Positions 1 through 6,003 are shown, numbered from the stretch's first letter. The stretch: DNA of 8,197 nt from Candidatus Omnitrophota bacterium (GCA_029558215.1 JAKQFZ010000905.1:1-8197), one strand, 5' to 3'. The notes: generated by a model from the sequence alone, not told the origin. A program made the numbers and translations.

Positions 1-147
1 CAAATCCCCCCTTGATCCCCCCTTGTTAAGGGGGGCAGGCCCGTTCTTACCCCCCTTAGAGTAAGGGGGGCAAGGGGGATTTTGCGGAGAGCATCTCTAG
101 TCCCCCCTTATCGAGTGGGTTTGAGGGGGATTTTCAGCAGAGCAGAC
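1..147. repeat. G/C-run palindromic intergenic repeats
   Basis: Runs of five to six C are answered by runs of five to six G. CCCCCCTT(17-24)-gtt-AAGGGGGG(28-35) and CCCCCCTTA(50-58)-gag-TAAGGGGGG(62-70) are perfect short hairpins. The outer flanks 2-24 and 63-83 are also near-perfect reverse complements, so 2-83 can fold as one large structure with two inner hairpins. A diverged third copy lies at 101-134. Positions 74-93 and 125-144 match at 17 of 20 bases, including the GGGGGATTTT core, which shows that part of the unit is tandemly duplicated with a period of about 51. This style of intergenic repeat is common and multi-copy in many bacterial genomes. It is not a CRISPR and encodes nothing I can see. 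Being at the left edge, it may also be why an assembly would stop here. Confidence 0.8.
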
Positions 148-200
148 CTTCGCCATTACTGTAACCCGACCCGAACGATATTACTCAGTAACTTAATGGT

Positions 201-219
201 ATTGATAATCGTTATCAAT
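201..219. promoter_or_regulatory. Fur/PerR-family operator box
   Basis: ATTGATAATCGTTATCAAT has perfect 8-base inverted arms around a TCG centre. Read as a 7-1-7 box (203-217), TGATAAT-C-GTTATCA differs by one base from the classical Fur box TGATAATnATTATCA, and by more from the PerR box TTATAATnATTATAA. It ends 17 bases before the regulator's start codon and overlaps an AT-rich stretch (GATAAT at 204-209) that could serve as a -10 element. No convincing -35 is seen. The placement implies autoregulation by the downstream Fur-family protein; that is inference. Confidence 0.75.
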
Positions 220-236
220 AGTAGTCGGAGGCGGAG

Positions 237-695
237 ATGACTGCAATAAAGACAAAGACTTCAAGAATGACTCGTCAGAAGAGGATTATCCTCGAAGAGA
301 TTTCCCAACTGAAGTCACATCCATCCGCATCCGAAGTTTATGAGGCCGTCAAGAAGAGACTTCCGAAGATCAGTATGGGTACGGTCTATCGAAATTTGCA
401 ACGACTCTCGTCCTGTGGAGAGATCAGGGCATTGTCTCCAGTTGGATCCTCAAAACGCTTCGATGACAATCCCGACGATCACTATCATGTTCGATGTATG
501 TGCTGCGGACGCCTGGTTGATGTTTGCCTGGACTCCCTGGATGATATGGAGGAGTCGGTCTCCGATACGACCCAATTTATGGTCGAAGGGCATTTTCTGG
601 AGTTTTATGGTGTCTGTCCTTGCTGTCGGCAGGCTGAGCCGTCACAGAGGCCTCATCGGAAGCGGGCAAAGGCCAGTTCGGGGGCAACTTCATGA
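237..695 (+). CDS. perR: Fur-family regulator, PerR-like
   Basis: This is a 152-residue metal-dependent repressor, the usual length for the family. The N-terminal winged-helix part (about 8-75) contains SHPSASEVYEAV and GTVYRNLQRL (recognition helix, about 49-58). The C-terminal dimerisation and metal domain has HYH (82-84), a first CxxC (C87/C90) and a second CxxC (C127/C130) for the structural zinc. Aligned without gaps to Bacillus subtilis PerR (constant offset of 9), all five regulatory-metal ligands are present: H28, D76, H82, H84 and D95 (PerR H37, D85, H91, H93, D104). Asp rather than Glu at the last position is the PerR signature for peroxide sensing. However, R52 (in TVYRNL) is the residue usual in Fur, where PerR has Asn. 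A basic tail follows residue 137. The start is supported by GGAGG at 227-231, five bases upstream. The stop overlaps the next gene by ATGA. PerR is preferred over Fur or Zur because of the ligands and the oxygen-defence neighbours. Confidence 0.87.
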   Translation: MTAIKTKTSRMTRQKRIILEEISQLKSHPSASEVYEAVKKRLPKISMGTVYRNLQRLSSCGEIRALSPVGSSKRFDDNPDDHYHVRCMCCGRLVDVCLDSLDDMEESVSDTTQFMVEGHFLEFYGVCPCCRQAEPSQRPHRKRAKASSGATS

Positions 696-1507
696 TCCAG
701 CGGAAAGTGAAAAGGGAAGCATTGGAACGGCTGAGGCGGAAGTACGACAGCCGCGACTATGTGCATCCGGATCCCGTCGAGATGCTCTATCCCTACCAGG
801 ATTCCGCAGACCGTGAAATCGTCGGACTCATTGCCTCGTGCCTAGCCTATGGCCGTGTCGGACAGATTCTCAAGAGTGCTGAATCACTGCTGGATATCAT
901 GGGCAGTCCCCGTCGCTTTGTCGAAGAGTCCACATGCAGTCAGATGCATCATCTTCTGCGCGGTTTCAAACACCGGTTCACTCGAGCGGATCAAATCGTG
1001 GATTTGCTCTGTCGAGTGAGGGCTGTTCTCAAAGAGTATGGCTCATTGTGCGAATGCTTTGTAAGTGGCATGAGCTCTCAAGATGACAGCCTCGTGCCCG
1101 CACTGACAGCCTTTGCCACCAAACTGGGCGACTCCTCTGCCCAAGGTTTCAGTCTGGTGCCTTCGCCTTTGGATGGAAGTGCCTGCAAGCGACTGAATCT
1201 CTATCTCAGGTGGATGGTTCGAAAGGATAATGTGGACATGGGCGACTGGGCAAATGCTGTTCCTCAAAGCCGACTTATCATTCCTTTGGATACACACATG
1301 CACTGGATATGCCGGAATCTTGGTCTGACAGACAGAAAGCAGGCAGACTTTCGGGCGGCGATTGAAGTCACGGAAGGATTCAGGCATTTCGATGCGGAGG
1401 ATCCCGTTCGGTATGACTTTGCCCTGAGTCGCCTTGGGATTCGAGAGAGAATCAAACCACAGGCGCTCTGGTCGGTACTTGCTGAGCAAAGTGAGGTGTC
1501 GGCATGA
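692..1507 (+). CDS. TIGR02757/DUF2400 family protein
   Basis: The product is 271 residues, the normal size for this conserved family, which has no established function. Family hallmarks are present throughout: HPDPVEMLYPYQDSADREIV (25-44), LIASCLAYGRVGQILKS (46-62), SLVPSPLDGSACKRLNLYLR (154-173), IIPLDTHMHWICRNLGLTDR (196-215) and DPVRYDFALSRLGI (237-250). There is no signal peptide or membrane segment, so it should be cytoplasmic. The GSACK (162-166) and PLDTHMHWI (198-206) blocks resemble the GVGTK and PVDVHMWHI blocks around the catalytic Lys and Asp of human OGG1. A helix-hairpin-helix DNA glycosylase-like fold is therefore an inference worth testing. Translation is coupled on both sides: ATGA overlap with the regulator and ATGA overlap with the permease. 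The start has only a G run (680-684) as ribosome site, consistent with coupling. Confidence 0.88.
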   Translation: MIQRKVKREALERLRRKYDSRDYVHPDPVEMLYPYQDSADREIVGLIASCLAYGRVGQILKSAESLLDIMGSPRRFVEESTCSQMHHLLRGFKHRFTRADQIVDLLCRVRAVLKEYGSLCECFVSGMSSQDDSLVPALTAFATKLGDSSAQGFSLVPSPLDGSACKRLNLYLRWMVRKDNVDMGDWANAVPQSRLIIPLDTHMHWICRNLGLTDRKQADFRAAIEVTEGFRHFDAEDPVRYDFALSRLGIRERIKPQALWSVLAEQSEVSA

Positions 1508-2754
1508 CGGGTCATCTGATGTCGGCTGTGGCGGAGTTCTGGGGTGTCTTGACGGAGATGTCTCCCTATCTGCTCTTTGGATTCCTGGTCGCTGGCATTT
1601 TGTCCATCGTGATATCGCAGAAACTTGTGGAGAGGCACCTTGGGGGACGGGGTTTCCTTCCCGTTCTGAAGGCTTCGCTCTTTGGTGTTCCACTTCCTTT
1701 GTGTTCGTGTGGGGTGATTCCTGTTGCGGTTTCGTTGAGACACCAAGGAGCCACACGGGCGGCAACCACGAGTTTTCTTCTGTCCACGCCGCAGACGGGT
1801 GTAGACAGTATTCTTGTCACCTTCAGTCTCCTGGGTCCTGTGTTTGCAGTCTTCAGGCCATTGGCCGCCTTTGTGAGTGGACTTCTTGGAGGCGGACTCT
1901 TGATCCCGTTTGAGAAGGACGATCCTGCTCACGGTTCCAGCACCGAACCCTGCGCTGAGAGCTGCTGCTACAACGGGGACAACGCCCTCAGAGGACGACT
2001 GCTCCATGGGTTGCGACATGGCTTTGTGACATTGCCGGGGGATATCTACAAATCGCTCGCACTGGGGATCGCCCTGGCGGCGATCATCTCCTCGATTGTT
2101 CCGGATGATTTCTTTCACGGAGTCTTTGGGGGAGGCTTTGCCTCAATGCTTCTGATGATGCTGGTCGGTCTGCCCCTCTATGTTTGTGCGACGGCTTCGG
2201 TTCCAATCGCCGCGGCACTTATCGCTAAAGGGGTCTCTCCAGGAACCGCGTTTGTGTTCCTGACGACGGGTCCGGCAACCAATGCGGCAACGATCGTTAC
2301 GATCTGGCGCACCATGGGACGACGCACGGCGGTTCTCTATCTACTCACCGTTTCGGTCACAGCAATCGGTGGCGGGTTGATCCTCGACCAAGTCTATCAA
2401 ACGACGGGACAGCAGGCGATGACGCACTACCACAGCATGATGCCCCTATGGCTCAAGTCTGTCTCAGCCTTGGTGCTCTGCGCCATCTGCGGCGCTGCCT
2501 GGATTCGTTCATGGAAGACGTCCGCCAAACCTGCTACGCTTTCCCCAGAGACGGGGACGGTTTTACAGGTTTCCGGGATGACCTGCGCTCACTGTGCCGA
2601 GACCGTCAGAAAGACATTGTCCGCGTGCCGTGGTGTGTCGTCTGTGTCGGTGGACTTGAAACAGGGGCTTGCTCAGGTGCAGGGGCATGAGCTCGACTTT
2701 GAACAGATGCGCTCTCAACTGGAATCGTCTGGCTACCGAGTCCAGAAGAAGTAA
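1504..2754 (+). CDS. SO_0444-type heavy-metal efflux permease with HMA domain
   Basis: This is a 416-residue inner-membrane protein. The permease part (about 1-340) has roughly eight hydrophobic segments (near 18-38, 54-78, 104-134, 184-200, 212-240, 248-266, 276-296, 318-334). It carries the family motifs PLPLCSCGVIPV (63-74), STPQTGVDS (94-102), PLYVCATASVPIAAALI (224-240) and TTGPATNAAT (254-263), which identify the DUF318/ArsP-like permeases annotated as SO_0444 Cu/Zn efflux transporters. A loop at 138-160 has C150, C154 and C155, plausibly a metal-handling patch. The C-terminal part (about 352-414) is a heavy-metal-associated ferredoxin-fold domain with GMTCAHC (358-364), which should deliver or sense a soft metal such as Cu(I), Zn or Hg. 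The exact substrate cannot be read from sequence. The start is supported by GAGGTG (1493-1498) and the ATGA overlap. Metal export beside a PerR-like regulator fits control of redox-active metals. Confidence 0.88.
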   Translation: MTGHLMSAVAEFWGVLTEMSPYLLFGFLVAGILSIVISQKLVERHLGGRGFLPVLKASLFGVPLPLCSCGVIPVAVSLRHQGATRAATTSFLLSTPQTGVDSILVTFSLLGPVFAVFRPLAAFVSGLLGGGLLIPFEKDDPAHGSSTEPCAESCCYNGDNALRGRLLHGLRHGFVTLPGDIYKSLALGIALAAIISSIVPDDFFHGVFGGGFASMLLMMLVGLPLYVCATASVPIAAALIAKGVSPGTAFVFLTTGPATNAATIVTIWRTMGRRTAVLYLLTVSVTAIGGGLILDQVYQTTGQQAMTHYHSMMPLWLKSVSALVLCAICGAAWIRSWKTSAKPATLSPETGTVLQVSGMTCAHCAETVRKTLSACRGVSSVSVDLKQGLAQVQGHELDFEQMRSQLESSGYRVQKK

Positions 2755-2767
2755 GGAGTGTCGCGAT

Positions 2768-3712
2768 ATGGCAGACCATCGAAAAGTGGTTGTGATTGGA
2801 GCGGGTGCCGTTGGTGTGACGTTTGCCTACGCACTTCAGATCTCAGGTGAGGCCGATGAGATCGTTCTTGTTGATCTCGACCGAAAGCGCGCTGAAGGTG
2901 AGGTCATGGATCTCAACCACGGTCTTCCCTTTACTCCACCTGTCGTAATCAAGGCGGGAGATTTTGACGAATGTCGGGATGCGAGAATTGTCGTCGTCAC
3001 GGCAGGTGCCAAGCAGAAGCCGGGACAGACTCGTTTGGAACTGGTGCAAACGAATGTGGGCATCTGCCGAGAGGTTGTGACCCGGATTGTTGAGAGGAAC
3101 CCGTCCGCGACTATCCTGATGGTTTCGAATCCGGTTGATGTGCTGACCTACGTGGCTCTTAAGGTTTCCGGACTGCCAAAGTCCCGGGTGATCGGTTCCG
3201 GGACGGTTCTTGATAGCGCACGTTTTAGATACCTGTTGAGCCGCCACTGTCGCGTTGACTCCCGCAACGTTCATGCATACATCCTGGGAGAACATGGTGA
3301 CAGTGAGGTGGCCGCATGGAGTCTGACGCATATTGCCGGAATTCAGATGGATGATTGCTGCCGCGTGTGTCCGAGGCAATGTGGCCTGGTTGAGCGCGCA
3401 GGTATTGTGGAGCAGGTCAAAAACTCCGCGTATCACATCATTGACGCCAAGGGCTTTACCAACTATGCTGTTGGTTTGGCGATGGTTCGGATTGTTCAGG
3501 CGGTTCTTCGGAACGAGAACAGCATCCTGACCGTTTCGACATTTCTCGGCGGAGAATTCGGAATTGAGGATGTCTGTTTGGGAGTTCCGACAGTGGTCAA
3601 CGCCAATGGAGCGGACATGATTTTTGATGCGCCGCTTCCGGATGGTGAGAGAAAGGCGCTTCAGGCTTCGGCGGACTGTATTCGCCAGATCATCCGACAA
3701 GTCGGTTTCTGA
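2768..3712 (+). CDS. ldh: L-lactate dehydrogenase
   Basis: The 314-residue product interconverts pyruvate and L-lactate with NAD(H) in the cytoplasm. Visible features in order are the Rossmann GAGAVG (11-16), D36 for NAD ribose binding, the substrate loop AKQKPGQTRLEL (81-92), SNPVDV (120-125), DSARFR (149-154) and GEHGDSEV (174-181). Q83 corresponds to LDH Gln102; malate dehydrogenase has Arg there. D149, R152 and catalytic H176 correspond to Asp168, Arg171 and His195 with a constant offset of 19. R154 and H169 match Arg173 and His188, the fructose-1,6-bisphosphate site of allosteric bacterial LDHs, so sugar-phosphate activation is likely. The start is the ATG preceded by AAGGAG (2753-2758) with nine intervening bases. 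The frame stays open upstream, but that part lies inside the permease gene. The gene follows the permease after 13 bases, implying cotranscription. LDH is an uncommon partner for oxygen-defence genes. Confidence 0.93.
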   Translation: MADHRKVVVIGAGAVGVTFAYALQISGEADEIVLVDLDRKRAEGEVMDLNHGLPFTPPVVIKAGDFDECRDARIVVVTAGAKQKPGQTRLELVQTNVGICREVVTRIVERNPSATILMVSNPVDVLTYVALKVSGLPKSRVIGSGTVLDSARFRYLLSRHCRVDSRNVHAYILGEHGDSEVAAWSLTHIAGIQMDDCCRVCPRQCGLVERAGIVEQVKNSAYHIIDAKGFTNYAVGLAMVRIVQAVLRNENSILTVSTFLGGEFGIEDVCLGVPTVVNANGADMIFDAPLPDGERKALQASADCIRQIIRQVGF

Positions 3713-3728
3713 AACGGTCTATCCGTTT
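3705..3728 (+). other. overlapping short inverted repeats after ldh
   Basis: AAACGG(3712-3717)-tctat-CCGTTT(3723-3728) is a perfect six-base stem with a five-base loop. It overlaps a second, mutually exclusive palindrome, GTTTC-t-GAAAC (3705-3715), across the ldh stop codon. No T tract follows, so it is not a standard Rho-independent terminator. It could be an operator, an RNA processing site or chance. Confidence 0.3.
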
Positions 3729-3771
3729 GAACATAGTCTAGAAACAGGACAACAATAAGGAGGAAGAGAAC

Positions 3772-4347
3772 ATGGCATCGTTGAAAGGGTCGAAGACGGA
3801 GAAGAACTTGCTGGCGGCTTTTGCCGGGGAGTCCCAGGCGAGGAACCGCTACACCTACTTTGCCGGTCAGGCAAAGAAGGAAGGACTTGAGCAGATCGCC
3901 TGGGTTTTTGGAGAGACGGCGGATCAGGAGAAGGAACATGCAAAGCGTTTCTTCAAGTTCCTTGAAGGTGGGGACGTGGAGATCGTCGCCGCCTATCCTG
4001 CCGGCGTGATTGGAACCACGGCGGAAAACCTTAAGGCTGCTGCCGATGGGGAGCAACATGAGTGGACGACGCTTTATCAGAACTTCTCGAAGCAGGCCAG
4101 GGATGAAGGGTTTGACATGGTTGTCAAGGCCTTTGAAAGCATTCTGATTGCTGAAAAGTTCCACGAGAAGAGGTATCGCGGTCTTCTGAAGAACATCGAG
4201 GCGGGCACAGTGTTCAAGAAGGCGCAACCGGTTGTCTGGAGATGTCGCAACTGCGGGTTCATCCATGAAGGCAACGAAGCTCCCAACGTCTGTCCGGCAT
4301 GTCTGCATCCGCAGGCGTTCTTCGAGCTGTCCTTGGAGAACTGGTAG
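3772..4347 (+). CDS. rbr: rubrerythrin
   Basis: The 191-residue cytoplasmic peroxidase reduces hydrogen peroxide to water with electrons from NADH via rubredoxin-type carriers. The N-terminal ferritin-like four-helix part (about 5-145) supplies the diiron ligands: E20 in AAFAGESQARNRY, E53 and H56 in QEKEHAKR, E94 and E97 in DGEQHEW, and E128 and H131 in AEKFHEKR. The C-terminal rubredoxin-like FeS4 domain (about 153-190) has CRNCG (C158, C161) and CPAC (C174, C177). Length and domain order are those of classical rubrerythrin, with nothing missing. AAGGAGG (3757-3763), eight bases before the ATG, is a near-ideal ribosome site and suggests strong expression. It opens the five-gene oxygen-defence block, 59 bases after ldh. 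Confidence 0.96.
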   Translation: MASLKGSKTEKNLLAAFAGESQARNRYTYFAGQAKKEGLEQIAWVFGETADQEKEHAKRFFKFLEGGDVEIVAAYPAGVIGTTAENLKAAADGEQHEWTTLYQNFSKQARDEGFDMVVKAFESILIAEKFHEKRYRGLLKNIEAGTVFKKAQPVVWRCRNCGFIHEGNEAPNVCPACLHPQAFFELSLENW

Positions 4348-4391
4348 TCCCGGATAGGGTTTGAGAATCCATCGAATGAGGAGGAGAAGAG

Positions 4392-4766
4392 ATGGCACAG
4401 AAATTCGAAATCTACAAGTGTGAGAAGTGCGGAACCATTGTGGAAGTTCTTCACGGGGGCGTAGGGCAGCTGGTGTGCTGTGGCGAGCCGATGAAAATCT
4501 ACGTGGAGAACACGGTGGATGCTGCCAAGGAAAAGCACGTCCCTGTGATCGAAAAGGGATGCTGCGAGGTTAAGGTCAAGGTCGGCAGTGTTGCCCATCC
4601 GATGGAGGAAAAGCACTACATCGAATGGATCGAGGTGATCGCGGACGACAAGGTGCATCGTCAGTTTCTGAAACCGGGTCAAGCCCCCGAGGCGACGTTC
4701 CAGGTAAAAGCTGACGTGATCACGGTTCGCGAATACTGCAACCTTCACGGTCTTTGGAAGGCCTGA
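4392..4766 (+). CDS. dfx: desulfoferrodoxin (superoxide reductase, 2Fe type)
   Basis: The 124-residue protein reduces superoxide to hydrogen peroxide without making oxygen. The N-terminal desulforedoxin domain (1-36) has C10, C13, C29 and C30, the complete set for centre I. The C-terminal neelaredoxin-like domain has the catalytic centre II ligands H49 (in EKHVP), H69 (AHPM), H75 (EKHYIEW), C116 and H119 (CNLHG). The conserved E47 and K48 next to H49, which tune the active site, are also present. All ligands are intact, so this is a class I enzyme and presumed active. AGGAGG (4379-4384) lies seven bases upstream of the ATG. Its product peroxide is the substrate of the rubrerythrin before it and the thiol peroxidase after it. 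Confidence 0.96.
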   Translation: MAQKFEIYKCEKCGTIVEVLHGGVGQLVCCGEPMKIYVENTVDAAKEKHVPVIEKGCCEVKVKVGSVAHPMEEKHYIEWIEVIADDKVHRQFLKPGQAPEATFQVKADVITVREYCNLHGLWKA

Positions 4767-4804
4767 TTGAAAAGCTGAAGATGTGCTGGCGGGGTGACGG
4801 CTGA

Positions 4805-4843
4805 GACTCTCCTCATCCCGCCGGACAGACAGCGGGCAGAGTC
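4805..4843 (+). promoter_or_regulatory. stem-loop in the tpx leader
   Basis: GACTCT (4805-4810) pairs with AGAGTC (4838-4843), and inside it CCCGC (4817-4821) pairs with GCGGG (4832-4836) around a ten-base loop. The left bulge is six bases and the right bulge is one. It ends seven bases before the tpx Shine-Dalgarno and has no T tract. It may be an mRNA processing or stability element, or a translational control site. Its function is unproven. Confidence 0.45.
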
Positions 4844-4850
4844 AATTGAG

Positions 4851-4856
4851 AGGAGG
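4851..4856 (+). promoter_or_regulatory. ribosome binding site that fixes the tpx GTG start
   Basis: AGGAGG is followed by six bases and then GTG at 4863. This decides the start: an in-frame ATG at 4794 exists, but it has no comparable site and would add 23 residues that do not look like the family. Confidence 0.85.
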
Positions 4857-4862
4857 AGTCCT

Positions 4863-5381
4863 GTGGCTAATCAGGAAAAAGGTTCTGTGACGTTTCAAGG
4901 CAATCCGCTGACCCTCATTGGCGATGAGATCCAGGTGGGGCAGCCGTTGCCTGACTGTGAGCTGTTGGACAAGGGTCTTGGTGCGGTCAAACTCTCCAGT
5001 TACAGGGGAAAAGTATGCGTCATCTCGACGGTGCCTTCACTGGACACCTCGGTCTGTGATCTGCAGACGCGGCGTTTCAATCAGGAAGCCGCCGCTCTGG
5101 GAGAGGATGTTGTCATACTCACAGTCAGCATGGATCTTCCGTTCGCGCAGGCTCGTTGGTGTGGTGCTGCAGGGGTAGACCGAGTGATCACCTTGTCCGA
5201 TCACCGAGAGGCGGTTTTCGGGAAGGCGTGCGGGCTGCTCATCAAGGAACTGAGACTTCTGGCGAGAGCCGTTCTTGTGGTCGATCGGCAAGGAACGGTG
5301 CGCTCTGTTGAGATTGTCCGAGAGATCACCAATCATCCGGACTATGAGAACGCGGTGAAGGCTGTCAAAAGCCTTTTGTGA
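4863..5381 (+). CDS. tpx: thiol peroxidase, atypical 2-Cys peroxiredoxin
   Basis: With the GTG start the product is 172 residues, matching the Tpx family. It reduces hydrogen and alkyl peroxides using thioredoxin in the cytoplasm. Visible features are the N-terminal beta region VTFQGNPLTLIGDEIQVGQ (9-27), the active-site motif PSLDTSVCDLQTRRFN (58-73) with peroxidatic C65, and SMDLPFAQARWCGAAGVDRV (89-108) with resolving C100. The typical VITLSDHRE and FGKACGLLIKEL follow. The two cysteines are spaced as in E. coli Tpx (C61/C95). Extra cysteines C32 and C52 sit outside the catalytic pair. The 96-base gap after desulfoferrodoxin holds a stem-loop. A perfect 13-base palindrome CAAAAGCCTTTTG (5366-5378) lies just before the stop codon; its loop of one base makes it a poor terminator. 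Confidence 0.95.
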   Translation: MANQEKGSVTFQGNPLTLIGDEIQVGQPLPDCELLDKGLGAVKLSSYRGKVCVISTVPSLDTSVCDLQTRRFNQEAAALGEDVVILTVSMDLPFAQARWCGAAGVDRVITLSDHREAVFGKACGLLIKELRLLARAVLVVDRQGTVRSVEIVREITNHPDYENAVKAVKSLL

Positions 5382-5396
5382 AGCAATTCGAAACAA

Positions 5397-5423
5397 GGGC
5401 GAGGTTGTTTATTTCCTTTGCCC
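5397..5423 (+). promoter_or_regulatory. weak stem-loop in the ferritin leader
   Basis: GGGC (5397-5400) can pair with GCCC (5420-5423), and GG (5403-5404) with CC (5415-5416), around a ten-base AT-rich loop. It ends about six bases before the ferritin ribosome site. The pairing is short, so confidence is low; it is listed because of its similar placement to the stems before tpx and the ferritin-like gene. Confidence 0.25.
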
Positions 5424-5445
5424 ATCAAGAGGAGGAAGAGGACTT

Positions 5446-5970
5446 ATGTTGAGCAAGAAAATGCAGAAAGCACTTTGTGATCAGGTCACGGCGGAGCATT
5501 ATTCCGCATATCTGTATCTGGGGATGTCAGCCTATTTCAACTCGATTGATCTTCCCGGGTTTGCCAACTGGATGTACATTCAGGCTCAGGAAGAACTGGT
5601 TCACGGCATTGCCATTTACCATCAGATCCACGAGAGGAATGGCGAGGTGACGCTGAACACGATCGAGGCTCCCCCAAAGAAGTGGAAGTCGCCAGTGGAC
5701 GTTTTTGAGAACACCTGTTCCCATGAGCAGAAGGTCACGGCGAGCATCAACAACCTGGTGAATCTGGCTATCGAAGAGAAGGATCACGCCACCAACAATT
5801 TCCTTCAGTGGTATGTCAAGGAACAGGTTGAGGAAGAAGCAACGGCATACGCGATTCTCCAGAAACTCAAGATGATGAAGGATGCCCCTGGTGGTATCTT
5901 TATGATGGACAAGGAACTCGGCGCACGAGTATTCACGATGCCGTCCATCATGGCGGCGTCTGCGGACTGA
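5446..5970 (+). CDS. ftn: ferritin (FtnA type, non-haem)
   Basis: The 174-residue subunit of the 24-mer iron-storage shell oxidises Fe(II) and stores it as ferric mineral. Ferroxidase residues fall at the same numbers as in E. coli FtnA: E17, E50, H53 and E94 for the A and B sites, with Q127 and E130. The third-site glutamates E49, E126 and E129 are also present. Recognisable helices are AEHYSAYLYLGMSAYF (16-31), NWMYIQAQEELVHG (41-54), CSHEQKVTASINNLVNLAIE (91-110) and NFLQWYVKEQVEEE (118-131). The methionine typical of a haem-binding bacterioferritin site is not evident, and FtnA-like length and numbering support ferritin. AGGAGG (5430-5435) lies ten bases before the ATG. Holding iron beside peroxidases limits Fenton chemistry. 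Confidence 0.95.
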   Translation: MLSKKMQKALCDQVTAEHYSAYLYLGMSAYFNSIDLPGFANWMYIQAQEELVHGIAIYHQIHERNGEVTLNTIEAPPKKWKSPVDVFENTCSHEQKVTASINNLVNLAIEEKDHATNNFLQWYVKEQVEEEATAYAILQKLKMMKDAPGGIFMMDKELGARVFTMPSIMAASAD

Positions 5971-6003
5971 AGAAGGCGTGTGCTTTGGCACCAAGGTTTC
6001 GAG

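Noticed and set aside
1..147. CRISPR array
   Set aside because: Repeats are few, differ in length and sequence, are mainly inverted rather than direct, and lack uniform spacers.
1264..2118. A 284-codon open frame on the minus strand across the DUF2400/permease junction
   Set aside because: It is antisense to two well-supported genes. The product is rich in Arg, Ser and Gln without domain signals.
2669..2767. Upstream in-frame extension of ldh
   Set aside because: It would overlap the HMA domain coding region, and the 33 extra residues do not resemble LDH. The ATG at 2768 has AAGGAG at the right distance and gives the Rossmann GAGAVG at the usual place.
3305..3390. Cysteine-rich stretch CCRVCPRQC in ldh as a novel metal site
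   Set aside because: As I recall, similar Cys-rich loops at this place occur in ordinary LDHs of thermophilic and anaerobic bacteria, so it is not evidence of something new.
2843..3700. A 285-codon open frame on the minus strand inside ldh
   Set aside because: It is fully antisense to a lactate dehydrogenase with all catalytic residues and has no family-like motifs of its own.
3727..3758. Possible promoter with TTGAAC before rbr
   Set aside because: No -10-like hexamer occurs at 16-18 bases; the nearest AT-rich hexamer overlaps the ribosome site.
4794..4862. ATG start for tpx at 4794
   Set aside because: The extension translates through a stem-loop and the Shine-Dalgarno AGGAGG; the GTG at 4863 fits family length.
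5366..5378. CAAAAGCCTTTTG as a terminator after tpx
   Set aside because: The loop would be one base, the arms are AT-rich and no T tract follows; the palindrome is within the coding end of tpx.
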